Positions 41,230-51,769 of a DNA stretch of 64,000 nt are shown here, piece by piece. A program made the position numbers and the translations under genes. Numbering within the stretch: position 1 is the stretch's first letter; every line of letters begins with the position of its first letter. A model generated the notes under the pieces. The model searched no databases. It saw only the letters and a list, made by a program, of their open reading frames with translations, and had not been told where the DNA came from. Origin of the DNA: Paralithodes platypus (lineage: Eukaryota > Arthropoda > Malacostraca > Decapoda > Lithodidae); contig JAVRFV010002354.1 of NCBI GenBank assembly GCA_032716605.1, positions 310,001 through 374,000 on the forward strand. Reading direction: 5' to 3'.

Positions 41230-42443
41230 TGTTTCAGCTAGGTTAGAAGCCCAGGCTGGGCTTGCGTATTCCATCACTGATCTTATGTATTGTTTATATA
41301 CTGTGGTGGTAGTTTCTTTGTTGTGTCCAAATTTTGTGTGAGCAAGTGACCTGAGGGCGTTAAGTCTGGGTGTCAGTTTCTTTTTAATGTTTGTGGTGTG
41401 CTGTTTGAATGTCATATGAGTATCATATGTTACTCCTAGGATTTTGGGTGTGTGTGTATGTGTTAGGGGTGTGTTGTTTATGGTGAGTTGAGGGATGTAT
41501 TCGTGTTCTGTCCAACTTGTGAGCAGGGTTGCGGTGGATTTGGCTGGGGCTAGATTAAGTCTGTTTGTAGTGCACCAACCATGTAGTGTGTTGAGATAGG
41601 GTTGAAGGAGATCTGTTGCTCTTTTTGGGTCATGGTGTGTGCATGTGAGTGTTATGTCATCTGCATAGGAGGCTAAGTTTATTTGGGGCGTATTGGGTGT
41701 AGTTATATCGTGCATGTACAGATTGAAGAGTGCGGGCGATAGGACGGATCCTTGTGGGACTCCGTTTGGAAAGTTTCTGATTTTAGATGACTGACCGGCA
41801 AAAGATACGTGTGCACATCTGCCTGCTAGGAAGTTGGCCAGCCACCTTTTTGTGTTGTTGTGCATGTTTGTGTTGTAGATTTTGTTTGTTAGGTTGTGGC
41901 GGGGGATGGCATCGAAGGCTTTACTAATGTCGAGTGTGGGTAATAGTGATCTGTGTGGTGGTCTAGCTGAGTTGATGCCGTCAAAAGCTCTTTGTGTAAG
42001 GTCTGTGAGAAGAGTGTTTGTGGAGTGCAGTGGCCTAAAGCCATGTTGTGTTGGAGCTAGGGGTAGGTCGGGTGTAATTAGTTGTAATACTAGGCGTTCC
42101 ATGACTTTGGAGGGGGAGCAAAGGAGTGTGATGGGGCGGTGCGAGGAGGGTAGCGTGGGGTCTTTGTTGGGTTTGGGGAATGTGATGATGATACCATGCT
42201 TCCAAATGTCTGGTATTGTGTTGTGTGAATAGCTGTAGTTTGATATGTTAGTGAGTGCTTGTATGCCTTGTGCTCCCAGGTGTCTGAGGTGTATGTTGCT
42301 TATGTTGTCTAGGCCACAGACAGGTGAGTGCTTTAGATTGTTGATGATATACTTTGTCTGGTGATTGGTGAAGGGTGTATAGTCAGGGTCTGTGGGGAAT
42401 TGTCTCTTACGTCGGATGACACGTCGGTCGTCTTTGTGAGGTT
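41230..42443 (-). pseudogene. LINE A reverse transcriptase (frame-shifted from the endonuclease)
   Basis: The minus strand reads CGLDNISNIHLRHLGAQGIQ and PKPNKDPTLPSSHRPITLLC upstream, then from 42102 [58 protein letters not shown], the catalytic LASYADDITLTC, KILGVTYDTHM and SVMEYASPAWASNLAET. There the frame passes directly into LINE B at about 41229. The expected continuation (TLQTIQNKALKIITGC) is found at 38988. Confidence 0.87.
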
Positions 42444-44363
42444 TTAGGTGGCTGACATGTGAGAAGTGATTGATGAGAGTGTTTGCTTGTTGTTTACATG
42501 AAGGAGTAGAGTCTGTTGTTGTGATTGTGTTGTGTTGCTGTTGGAAAGTGTGATGCTGTTTAGTGTTTTGTAGAGTTTTTCGGGGTTTGTTTTGTGATCA
42601 AGTGTTTGTAGGAAGTTATTCCAATTTAGTTTTTGTTGTTCTTGTATTTTGTTGTTAGTTTGGGTGTTGAGTGCTTGAATTTGTTGTGTGATGCCTTGTG
42701 TGTGGGGTGCTGGGGAGTGTTTCAGTGTGTCGCGTTGTCTGATGAGGTTTTGAATTTCTGGTGTGAAGTTGGGGTTGTGTCTTTTTCTGTTACCTCTTGG
42801 AATGTGTTTCTTGTGAGCGTTTTGGATAGTTTTATTGAGTATGTGTACAGCATTGTTGATGTTAGTGATGGGTGTACTGTTTAGAGTTGTGAAGTGTTGT
42901 TCGGTCTCATTTGTAAATGCTTCCCAGTTAGCTCTTTTATAATTGGTGTATGTGTGTTTGTGGCTAGCTGGGGTGAGTCTGGTTTTGGTGGTGATAATGA
43001 TCGGGAGGTGGTCAGAGCCTAAGGTTCTGACCACCCTCCAGGATGTTGTGGGGGCGAGTTCTGGGGAGCAAAAGGTGATGTCTGGAGATGATGGGTTATA
43101 GAGGGCTTGGTGAGGAATATGGGTATGTTGATGGATGTCGTTAAGGATGATGAGGTTTTCTGTTTGGTTTTGTAGTACCAGCCCTCTGTCTGTGTCGGGG
43201 TTGTCGACAAACCAGGCCGACGTCTTGGCGTTGAAGTCACCACCCAGGATGATGTGTGGGGTGTTTGTGATGTGTTGTAAGTGTGGTCTGTATTCATTTG
43301 GTACTGTAGGGGATGTTTGGGGAGGGATGTATGTGTTTATGATGGTTATGTTGGAGTTGTTGCCAGTGCGTATTTTAATTGATTGTATTTCTGTTGTGTT
43401 ATCATTTGGGGGGAGGAGGGATTTGGTTTGTACACTGGTTACTATGTATGATATTTCATTGTGTACCAGGGTAATGAGTCCACCGCCCCCGCCGACAGCC
43501 CGGTCTTGTCTGATGGTGGTGAAATTATGAAATGTGGGTGTTTTTTGTGATGTGCGGAGTTTTGTTTCTTGTAAGATGGCAATGTGTATGTTGTGTTGTT
43601 TGATGAAGTGTGAGAGTTCGTGTTTCTTTGTGTTAATGCCATCTATGTTCAATTGGAGAATGTTAATGTTATGTGCACGATGTATGTTGGGTGCTGCTGC
43701 ACGAGGATGGGGTGGGGGTGAGGGAGGGGCTGGAGGTTGGGATGGGTGAGGTGGGGGTGGGGATTGGGGAGCAGGAGATGGGGGTTGGAATGGATTAGGA
43801 TGGGGTGTGGTATGTTGAGTTGAGGATGTGGATGGTATGGGGAGGTTAGGTGGGTTAGGGAGGAGAGGTGGACAGGTTTTAGGGGGGGGAGTGGATGATA
43901 TGGAAAGGCTAGGTGGGTTGGGGAGGAGAGGTGGACGGGTTTTAGGCGAGGGATTTGACTGGGAGAGGGAGGGGCATGAGGAACAGGTCCAGGTGTTCGT
44001 GTAGTGTTTCTTGGAGGCAAGTGTTGTACAGGTGAAGTGGGTCCAGTTCCTGCATGCATTGCAGAGAACTGAACCCTTAGTGTGGCGACTCGAAGTGATG
44101 GGTTTTGAGCAAGTTGGACATATGTATGTGTACGTGGGTCCTGGGTTGCTCTCAATGTCTCCGGCTAGAAGAAGTCTTCGAGAAATGACAGCCGGAGAGT
44201 CATTTCTCGGTGTAGGAAAAACTGTGTGATGTGTGTGTGTGGTGTGAGAGGTGTGGAAATTCTTGGCGCGACCGAAGCCGCTCCAAGGACCCGTGCCCCC
44301 AGGGAGGGGGCAGGGGATAGTTGTGACGGTTTGGCTCCCGAAACTGCTCCCCGCGGCCGGCAT
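42444..44363 (-). CDS. LINE A ORF: 2A-like peptide, PHD finger, AP endonuclease
   Basis: The first ATG inside the element is at 44361-44363; the open frame itself begins upstream at 44525. About 75 residues after this ATG lies SRRLLLAGDIESNPGP (2A core at 44136-44165), the D-x-E-x-N-P-G-P signature that makes ribosomes skip a bond between Gly and Pro. A C4HC3 PHD-type finger follows (CPTC, CNAC, H..C, CSSC), then a ~90-residue Pro-rich linker (PPSPPPHPR-like) and the endonuclease (ILQLNIDGINT, LQETKL, GGDFNAKTSAWF, TLGSDHLPI). 2A-like sequences are known in some trypanosome and sea urchin LINEs, where they separate the N-terminal peptide from the polymerase. The frame breaks near 42444, before the RT. 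Confidence 0.85.
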   Translation of the reverse strand: MPAAGSSFGSQTVTTIPCPLPGGTGPWSGFGRAKNFHTSHTTHTHHTVFPTPRNDSPAVISRRLLLAGDIESNPGPTYTYICPTCSKPITSSRHTKGSVLCNACRNWTHFTCTTLASKKHYTNTWTCSSCPSLSQSNPSPKTRPPLLPNPPSLSISSTPPPKTCPPLLPNPPNLPIPSTSSTQHTTPHPNPFQPPSPAPQSPPPPHPSQPPAPPSPPPHPRAAAPNIHRAHNINILQLNIDGINTKKHELSHFIKQHNIHIAILQETKLRTSQKTPTFHNFTTIRQDRAVGGGGGLITLVHNEISYIVTSVQTKSLLPPNDNTTEIQSIKIRTGNNSNITIINTYIPPQTSPTVPNEYRPHLQHITNTPHIILGGDFNAKTSAWFVDNPDTDRGLVLQNQTENLIILNDIHQHTHIPHQALYNPSSPDITFCSPELAPTTSWRVVRTLGSDHLPIIITTKTRLTPASHKHTYTNYKRANWEAFTNETEQHFTTLNSTPITNINNAVHILNKTIQNAHKKHIPRGNRKRHNPNFTPEIQNLIRQRDTLKHSPAPHTQGITQQIQALNTQTNNKIQEQQKLNWNNFLQTLDHKTNPEKLYKTLNSITLSNSNTTQSQQQTLLLHVNNKQTLSSITSHMSAT

Positions 44364-44485
44364 CCGGTTGTCCTCCACTGGTCGATTGATCTTGTCTCCG
44401 GCTGTGGAGGGTCGGCAGCCATCCGCAGTTGGCAGCTCCGGGAGGTGGTCCCACGGCGTAGACGCCGCCACATCAGGACCAGGTA

Positions 44486-44943
44486 AAATTAGTTGCCTAA
44501 ATGGCACAAGTTTTAAAATTGACAATGGGGCAAAAGTCTTAAAGCTGCCAAAGTTTGGCTGAGGAGGGACAAAAGTAAAGATGCTTACTTGCTCTTGTAG
44601 TTTTTAAGTTAATGTTAGTTTTAGCCTACTTAATTGGAACCTTGATAGTGTAATGCATATTGCGCGGAATTTCGATGAGAGTATCCGTGGTTAAGAGTCC
44701 TCGGAGTGCCACATGTATTTGTTGATTTCATTAATTGAGTTTAGATGTGAAGTTGGTTGGTGTAAAAAACAAGTCAATTGATTTTAGCTACTTTAGGACG
44801 ATTTTGTAGTTGTGGATGTTAGTGGTAAAGAAATTTAGCAAATTTTTACTGAATAGGCTAATATTTTCAGTCTAAAAGCTTAGGATAGGAAATTGCATTG
44901 AATCCATATATATAAAACTAAAACATTTCTACTCTTATTACAG
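44486..44943 (+). other. intron-like repeat unit upstream of exon-like unit 1
   Basis: Contains GTAATGCATATTGCGCGGAA ... AGAGTCCTCGGAGTGCCAC, related to 54868-54925 and 55672-55735, and AAATTGCATTGAATCCATAT just before a TTATTACAG acceptor, related to 54510-54572. It also resembles 45300-45390 (TGGCACAAGTT..AAATTGA.AATGG.GC). No gene. Confidence 0.5.
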
Positions 44944-45051
44944 TGCACAAAGACCTTGGCAGATTTAATCTACAGTCAACGAATCTACAGTTGGCGAGAA
45001 TCTTCAGTCAACCCTGATGAACTCTTATCGGACTAATATACAGTATATTTG
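44944..45051 (+). other. exon-like unit 1
   Basis: Bounded by TCTTATTACAG and G|GTTAGTATTTTG. It starts TGCACAAAGACCTTGG, matching CGCAAGAAGACCTAGG of unit 4, and contains three CTACAGT/CTTCAGT-type words. No long reading frame. Nothing coding was seen in 45052-45690. Confidence 0.5.
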
Positions 45052-45700
45052 GTTAGTATTTTGTGGTATTTGGTATTTTAAGTTTAGCAGTCCTTGTTCA
45101 GTGGCAGACTCAAGACAGAGCCCGAATAGGGTCAACATACGGTAACTGAAAACACTGAAGGAACTTTAAATAAAAAAACTAATGGGCTGAATGTGTTAAA
45201 ATCTTAAAGTAATGGGGCTAAACACGAGAAGGTGGACCAGAAAAATGGCTAATCTTAAATGTTTAAATTTTGTAATCTAAAGATGGCAGGTTCCTCTTAA
45301 ATGTTAATCTATTGTTCACCAGGTATAAAAACTTTGCGTGAATGGCACAAGTTATACAATTGATAATGGAGCAAAAGCCTTAAACCTTTGAATACCAGTG
45401 AAGTGTTATATTTTATTTATCTATTTATTGCTGGATGCCTTACTCCCCTAAATGTGGGTGGCCATACACAGAATGCCCACAAGCAGACCTATCCCCAGTA
45501 AGAGGGACAACCTGAGCCAGTTTACTGAAGGACTTTCAGGATTGAGTACTGTACTCAATTTATGGTCTGTCCGACCATGAGGCCCTGTATGTATATTTTC
45601 AGCACTATTTTTCTAGTGGTGTGTGGCTAGTCCATCCACTAACCTGCCCTACCCTTAGGTAAGCAGTACAGATTTTTATCAGGTTTACTCCCCTAGACTG

Positions 45701-46236
45701 GTTGTTGTTGTTGTTCGCCAGGCTGTCTGGCCGAACAGCCCCAAGGTCCCGAGCAAGGCCAAGGCCATAAATGAGCGCCGCCACAAAACCCTCCCTGCTT
45801 ACCACTAACAAAGCCTGGGTGACCGAAGCCAGTCCAAGGCAGGGAGCTGAGGAGGGTGAGGAAACGCCCGGGAAACCAAAGCCCCACCCAAGGCCCTGTG
45901 CCCTTCAGCAAATAGGAAGGGAAAGTTGAGGGGCAAGGGAAAAATGTGACGCTTTGGCTCCCAATCTGCCAACTTCTAGGTTGGCAGTAGGGAGGTCAAT
46001 CCACGGAAAAGACGCCACCACTTGAGATCTAGAAGATATATAAGTAAAAGGAACAGTCAGAGTAAGCTATGGGTATATGGCAGAGATCGCTCAGTTCACA
46101 CTCTTGATAGACCAGCCATCACCACATGACTAGAACCCAATCCTCTCAGCATCAGCTAGGAAAGGCCCTAGAAAGCCGCCTTTGGCAGGGGGATAGCTCC
46201 CCTATTTCAACTCCTTTCGGGGTTGGGCACCCGCCT
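45701..46236 (-). mobile_element. CAA-tailed retroposon R, copy 3, with target duplication
   Basis: Full-length minus-strand copy ending in GTTGTTGTTGTT at 45701. CTCCC(C)TAGACTGGTTG lies on both sides (about 45689-45704 and 46237-46251), a target-site duplication proving retrotransposition. Confidence 0.88.
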
Positions 46237-46298
46237 CCCTAGACTGGTTGCCAACCAAGGCTGAAGAGTCCCATCCACCCATAATATATTTTATACTA

Positions 46299-46340
46299 GC
46301 TATATTTAGAAATTATACAGCTTGGGAAGGATCTGTGGAA
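46299..46340 (+). repeat. direct repeat flanking the piggyBac, left
   Basis: CTATATTTAGAAATTATACA followed by GCTTGGGAAGGATCTGTGG recurs with indels at 50460-50502 beyond the right end of the piggyBac. Confidence 0.7.
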
Positions 46341-46574
46341 ATAGTTTGAAGCTTTATGTTAGAAGAGTTTCCTAAGATTAACCCCTACACCCCGGAAGGG
46401 CTCTTTAACGCCCATAAAAACCTCGGCCCGCACAACCCGGAAGGGCTCTTGAACGCCCATTGCTTGCGTGAGTGCTTTCGAATGCCACGCGTAAATTTTT
46501 GGTATCGTGGGAGGGTAGGTGGCGCCACCAGACGTAAACTACGCCACAGCATCAGTATCTACCCCGACGCCATC

Positions 46575-49448
46575 ATGGATAGTACGCCAAATAGTGATTC
46601 CGCTGTGTCCGATACCGTGCTTCCTACGACGCCCATGCTAGTTCGTCGTGCCTTACCCCGACGTCATCGCCTAAATGTGTTATCTCCCGGAGGTATTGAG
46701 ACGACATTGAGACTTTATGAGCGTGCTGATGCCAAGCATAATGTTGATGATGAAGGCAGTGATCACTCCAGTAATTATAAGTCGAGTGATTATGGCGATG
46801 AGAGTGACAAAGAAGAGCAATTCCTGGGATTTGCGAGAGAACATGAGAGTGATGAAGGTGATGTACCAGTTTTTGAGGAAGCTGGTTTACCTACAGACGG
46901 TGAACTTGAGAGAGTGAGGGAGTGGGAGAGTTCAAGGTCACTCACCAAATTTCGCATGAGTGACACGACCCCAAGCCCTTCGCCAGCTAAATCGCCTTTC
47001 AAGCTACACATATATATGAAGCAAATACTTGAAAAGGCGGCCACGGCAGCTAGGGAACAAGCCAAAATACTTGGTGAGGATGAGGCTGTGAGTGAGGGTG
47101 AGCGTGGTGACTCTTCTCGCCCGCCATTGTCTCCCTTATCTACCCACGCCACCCAAGATGACCCGGCTGACCCGGGTGCCCCGCATTCTTCCCCACCACC
47201 CCCACCACTGCCAAGGGTTGAGGACCCCCCACTTTCGGCCTATTTGCCTCCTAGGTCCCCCGACAGGAGACATACTGCTGCCGAAAAGGGGAAAGGCAGC
47301 AAATATGCCAAAAAAGGAAAGAAAAGTAAGCGAGTTTTGTTCGAGGCTCCCGCGGCGTCCACCCCTGCCCGCCCCAGTCATACGCCCCCGCAACTTTCCC
47401 CACGGTCCTCCCCACCTCTCCAGCCGTCAACATATGTTCCTGACGAAGTCTTTGAGCTCGCATCACCAATACCTGGGCCTAGTGACAGTGAAGCATTGCT
47501 TTCTGTCACTCGTCGCAGGCCAAGGAGCCCAGGACCTCGGGGGGACATAGCCTCACCTGCCACTCCTTCCCCACCTCGCCCACCCGCACGCCGCCCACGC
47601 ATCACTCGTTCCCCGCCAGATTATGTGGGGGCCACTGATGATGAAGGGCACCTCTCTGAAGACTCTGGCCATAATTACATAGGTCCACCGTCAGGGCAAG
47701 ATGACCACTCTGACGATGACTATATGGACATCGACGACCCTCGACCCATCCGCTTGGCCCGGCGTCGTGCTGCCCGTCGTGCTGGCCACCGCCCTCGCCG
47801 CCCTAGGGCGCGCGCCTCCCGAGTTGGCCGTGGGCGTGCTGGGCCACCAGCTGGAGCTCCTCGTCAGCGTAGACAAGACCCATTCTACGTTTTTCAGTGG
47901 CAAGACGTAGTTGATGGGGATGGATACAACCCTGATGTGCCAGCTTTTGATGAGGTACTGGAGGGTTCAGGCATTACCCCCAATTTTCCTGCAGGCCCCA
48001 ATGCTCCACCACACAAACTATTTGAGGCCTTCTTTGATGAGGAGGTGGTAGGCTATGTTGTCAAAGAGACAAATAAGTAGCACCAATTCCAGGTCCACTT
48101 TTTGGGCAAGGTGACCAAGGGCCACATGAGGCAGTGGACCCCAGTGACTCATAAAGAGTTCATGGTGTTCCTGGCACTCACCATGCTAATGCCTCATGTC
48201 AAGAAGCATAGGTTGCCTGACTATTGGATCACCAATGATCTCATATCCACCCCTGCCTTCGGAAAATATATGTCTCGCGACCGGTACCTTGATATCCTCG
48301 CAGCGCTCCATCTTGTCACCAACACCGACGTCCACCTCGGTGACAAGCTGTGGAAGATTAGGACGTTGTACGAGATGATGCGAGAACGCTTCACCTCCTA
48401 CTTCAAGCCCTTCCGCAAGGTCGTCATTGATGAGTCTCTTGTGCTGTTCCGGGGAAAACTCAGCTTCCGGCAGTACATCCCCTCAAAAAGACATCGCTTT
48501 GGCATAAAATTCTTTGTGCTGTGCGACTGCCAAACTGGCTATGTCCTGGACTTCCTGGTCGACAGCGGGAAGGAAGGGGACGAGCTTGTGGACCCCCTCA
48601 TTGGCTTTGGCGGAGCAGTGGTGCAAGCCATGATGGACCGCTACTTTCACAAGAATCACGTCCTCTACACGGACAATTACTACACATCCCCCACTCTCTC
48701 AAAGTACCTGCATGAGCGCAAGACGGGGACTGTAGGCCCAGTACGAGGGAAAAGGAAGGGCATGCCACCTTTCCCTCCAAAGACCAAAAAAGGTGATGTG
48801 TTCAGGAAGAAGTCGGGGTCCATTCTGGCTATCCACTGGCACGACCAGCGGAAGGTCAACCTCCTGAGCACCATCCACAAGGGGGAAATGGTGGAGACTG
48901 GCAAGGTGGATCGCCGCACCCAGGCCAGGGTGACCAAGCCCGATGCTGTCCTGGACTACAACATCAACATGAGGCTGGTGGACAAGTCCGACATGCAGAT
49001 AGGCTTCATTGACTGCCTGCGTACCTCGTGCAGATGGTACAAAAAGTTCTTTCTGCATATGGTGGACATGTCAGTTCTGAATGCCTACAATATATACAAG
49101 CTTCGGAATGTGAACACACCCATGAAGTTCAATAGCCTGCGGAGGTTCCAAAAGCAGGTGTTGACGGAGCTCCTGGAGAAGTATGGTACGCCACAGAGGG
49201 CAGTGGCACATCCTGGGCCCGCCGTTACTGACCGCTTGCAGTGTGCATATTACATGAATGGGCACAGGCTTGGTTCCCTGCCTCAGAATGAATCAGGAAG
49301 AACGCAGCAGAAGCGGTGCCATGTCTGCTACAACAGCAGGCTGAGGGCGAGGTCAGGTAAAAAGTCCACCATGGAGTGTGTGGAGTGCAAGGTGGCACTC
49401 TGTGCTATAGGGTGCTTCTTTGATTACCACTCCAAGCAAGAATTCTAA
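46575..49448 (+). pseudogene. piggyBac transposase with long N-terminal extension and one in-frame stop
   Basis: The likely start is the ATG at 46575 (MDSTPNSDSAVSDTV); the open frame begins earlier, across the element end. About 430 residues of acidic, Ser/Pro-rich and finally Arg-rich sequence (RPIRLARRRAARRAGHRPRR) precede the transposase fold, far more than the ~100-130 usual before the core. The core starts near FQWQDVVDGDGYNPDVP. TAG at 48078-48080 interrupts the frame directly after VVKETNK, in the family's conserved ETNRYA motif; the same frame then runs to 49448. Catalytic Asp are seen in KVVIDESLVLFRG, HVLYTDNYY and NMRLVDKSD, followed by the Cys-rich end (CHVCYNS, CVECKVALCAIGCFFDYH). 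A single nonsense change separates it from an intact gene, so read-through, a two-exon structure or a recent mutation are all possible. Confidence 0.88.
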
Positions 49449-49715
49449 TAATCATAGTGAAAGTGCCAAAGAAAATGACAATATGTACAGTATATATGTA
49501 GGCAAAAAGTGGAAGAAAACCAATTTATTGTTATACAAAAGTCATGTATTATGAGAAAATTGATACAAATACAATTACACCATAATAATATGTGAAAGTG
49601 ACACATATGTATATACCAAGTGACATTCATATGATTAGAACCTATAGAAATATATAAATCAGTGAAAAAAGACACAATAAATTGTATATAAAACGTTTAC
49701 AAAGCATATAACTAA

Positions 49716-50046
49716 GTGAAAGTGACACAAGACCTAATATTTGATGGCCAAAGTATAATAAACACCTGTGATAACGAATAATCAGTGCCTAATACAACAA
49801 TAACCTACCTCAATTACTAATAAAATGTACGGTATCGAGTGAAAATGAGCATTATCAGTGACAGTGACACTCTCTAAAGCATATTCATCAATGTGAAAGT
49901 GACAAAAGACAATACTTGATGGCCAAAGTATAATAAACACCTGTGATAACGAATAATCAGTGCCTAATACAACAATAGCCTACCTCAATTAATAATAAAA
50001 TGTACGGTATCGAGTGAAAATGAGCAATATCAGTGACAGTGATACC
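49716..50046 (+). repeat. 177 bp tandem duplication inside the piggyBac 3' region
   Basis: GTGAAAGTGACA.AAGAC starts at 49716 and 49893. Both units continue through TGATGGCCAAAGTATAATAA and ACGGTATCGAGTGAAAATGA to ATCAGTGACAGTGA and are about 95% alike. GTGAAAGTGACA also occurs singly near 49593. Repeated subterminal words may be transposase-binding sites. Confidence 0.88.
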
Positions 50047-50459
50047 CTAATAAACATACTTTATATAATTGGCCTCAAAATAACTATAAAAATATCAAAT
50101 AAACATCACATTCTCAATATCAAACACTAAAATCGTCTAAGGGAGATAAACACTTTGGCGCGACGAGCGGCTAGGTGTGTCGTAGCCGTGGCCGGGGCGA
50201 CGCATCCGAACGCGGGAAGAATTTTCCGCCGAAAAGCACTCGTCTTCCCGCGCTCACCATTATGCAACCAGAGGGGCTAGAGACCTCTACTCAACGCCAT
50301 TCTACAAAGGAAGGTTTGTGGAACATTTTTCTTTTTTATTCATAACATTACATGCCATATTCATTGAATTACAGAGGAGTTAACATAGCCCAAAGATCGT
50401 CAAAACACCCGGTACCGCAGCACAGTCGCGAGCTATAGTGCCCGGGGCTGGAGGGTTAA

Positions 50460-50502
50460 ACTATATTTAGACAATATTATAAAGCTTGGGAAGGATCTGA
50501 GG
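50460..50502 (+). repeat. direct repeat flanking the piggyBac, right
   Basis: Partner of 46299-46340. 50535-50580 (ACAAACTCAAAAGTTGCTGT) also resembles 36143-36175. Otherwise 50503-51760 holds no recognised gene. Confidence 0.7.
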
Positions 50503-50745
50503 TAAAGATTGTAATTAAAATATGAAACTTTAAAACATGAAACTTTAAAACAAACTCAAAAGTTGCTGTTCAAATCAATAACTAAAGATTAAAAAAATAT
50601 TGAAACTAAAACACTCGAAACAAAATTTGGAAAAATGCATTTAAATTTATCGGAAATTAAACTTTGAAAACAATTTAGTCGGCTGGAATGAACTTTAGTA
50701 CAGTACGTTGGATACAAAACTAACCCTTACTTACCAGCTAGTATG

Positions 50746-50776
50746 TATCCCATGTACCGGTACCGTACATGGGATA
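50746..50776. repeat. 31 bp palindrome TATCCCATGTACCGG..
   Basis: TATCCCATGTACCGGTACCG followed by TACATGGGATA is almost perfectly self-complementary. Confidence 0.85.
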
Positions 50777-51639
50777 CTAAACTAACTCTTCCTTCTTAGC
50801 TGGTACGTTATCTTTAGCATCCAGTACATGTGTGAAAAGACTAACCTTGGCTTAACATGTAGTATCGCTTACCGTGTAGTATCGCTTACCATGTATCTGT
50901 AGTTTGTAGGATAAAACTCTAAACCTTAACCAACCTTTTTTATGTATATATTTCTTATTACGCATCTGCCGCATAAAACTTAATGGAAGCTACAGGTGGT
51001 ATACAATGCAACTAACCTATTCTGGTCGCTTAAAACCCGGACATAGAAGAGTATCGTATTATTTTTTAAGTCTGCTTGAATAATATATGTGTCCTATTTA
51101 CTACGACCCATTCCACATTTTTTATATAATTTGTTTCTATATTTATTGAAAAGTGTATGTGTGGGGAACAGCTTAAGTGTGCCACTTCTATCTATTGCCA
51201 GATTCCCTGAGGTGGTGGCCACGAATGAATCTCCTCAATGTACCGATCCTGTCGGTCGGCTCTTCTCCGGTGGTGTGTTGGCCGAGACTTGTGTTGATGG
51301 ACTCTGCCTCTGTGTCTGAATCTGCCCTACATCTGACTCTGCCCTCAAGTGGTGCACCGTCGAGTTGTAAGTTGTCAATTTGTAATTTTCCACATTCAGT
51401 TGAAAACAAAATTATATTTCTGTGTATATAAATGTTCATTTTTCTTTGCTAACTCTCCATAAAGCTTTAAAAATTCTCCAAAGACTCTCTTAGAGGTGAA
51501 CTTGTGCAATTTTCATTAGAAAAATGCCCCATATTAGGGCAGGTTCCTCCTAAATTGCAGTCGCTATTGCACAAAAGGTCTCAAAGTCGCCGTAGTTCTG
51601 GGGCAGATACTTTTAAATCTAAACTAATGGAGCTAAATA

Positions 51640-51735
51640 TTATAGTTTCAACATCTATTTTGATAAGTTTTGTCATTTTACTGAGTTTGTCAAAGTTTTG
51701 GTTTCTTTATTTTGAAAGTTTTAAATTCTAATTGG
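51640..51735 (-). repeat. worn relative of the ~94 bp dispersed repeat
   Basis: GTTTCAACATCTATTTTGAT ... TTGAAAGTTTTAAATTCTAA resembles 53111-53210. Confidence 0.5.
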
Positions 51736-51769
51736 GGATAAGGAAGTCTAGAAAGAAAACAAAATGTGG

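Larger units (their letters stand above)
38285..44485 (-). mobile_element. LINE family A with 2A-like motif and PHD finger, interrupted by LINE B
   Basis: From the 5' end (44485, GGTCCTGATGTGGCGGCGTC) to the CAA-type tail (38285-38310) the minus-strand element comprises a GC-rich leader, an ORF with a 2A-like motif, PHD finger and endonuclease (44363-42444), an RT (about 42443-41230), then a family B insertion (38989-41229) and its own C-terminal tail (38385-38988). Its 3' end is shared by retroposon R. It looks full-length apart from frameshifts and the insertion. Confidence 0.88.
46382..50455 (+). mobile_element. near-intact piggyBac transposon (4.07 kb)
   Basis: TTAA at 46378-46381 and 50456-50459. 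The terminal repeats correspond: CCCCTACACCCCGG (left) and CCCTCCAGCCCCGG (right, inverted). The left end holds a short internal duplication (CCCGGAAGGGCTCTT.AACGC twice, 46395-46460). One transposase gene fills 46575-49448; a 177 bp tandem repeat and ~400 bp of GC-rich sequence follow before the right end. The conserved TTAA, termini and frame suggest recent activity. Confidence 0.9.

Noticed and set aside
43649..44155. Proline-rich 168-residue frame overlapping LINE A
   Set aside because: It is a shifted reading of the C-rich linker-coding DNA of the LINE A ORF, which carries the PHD and endonuclease motifs in its own frame.
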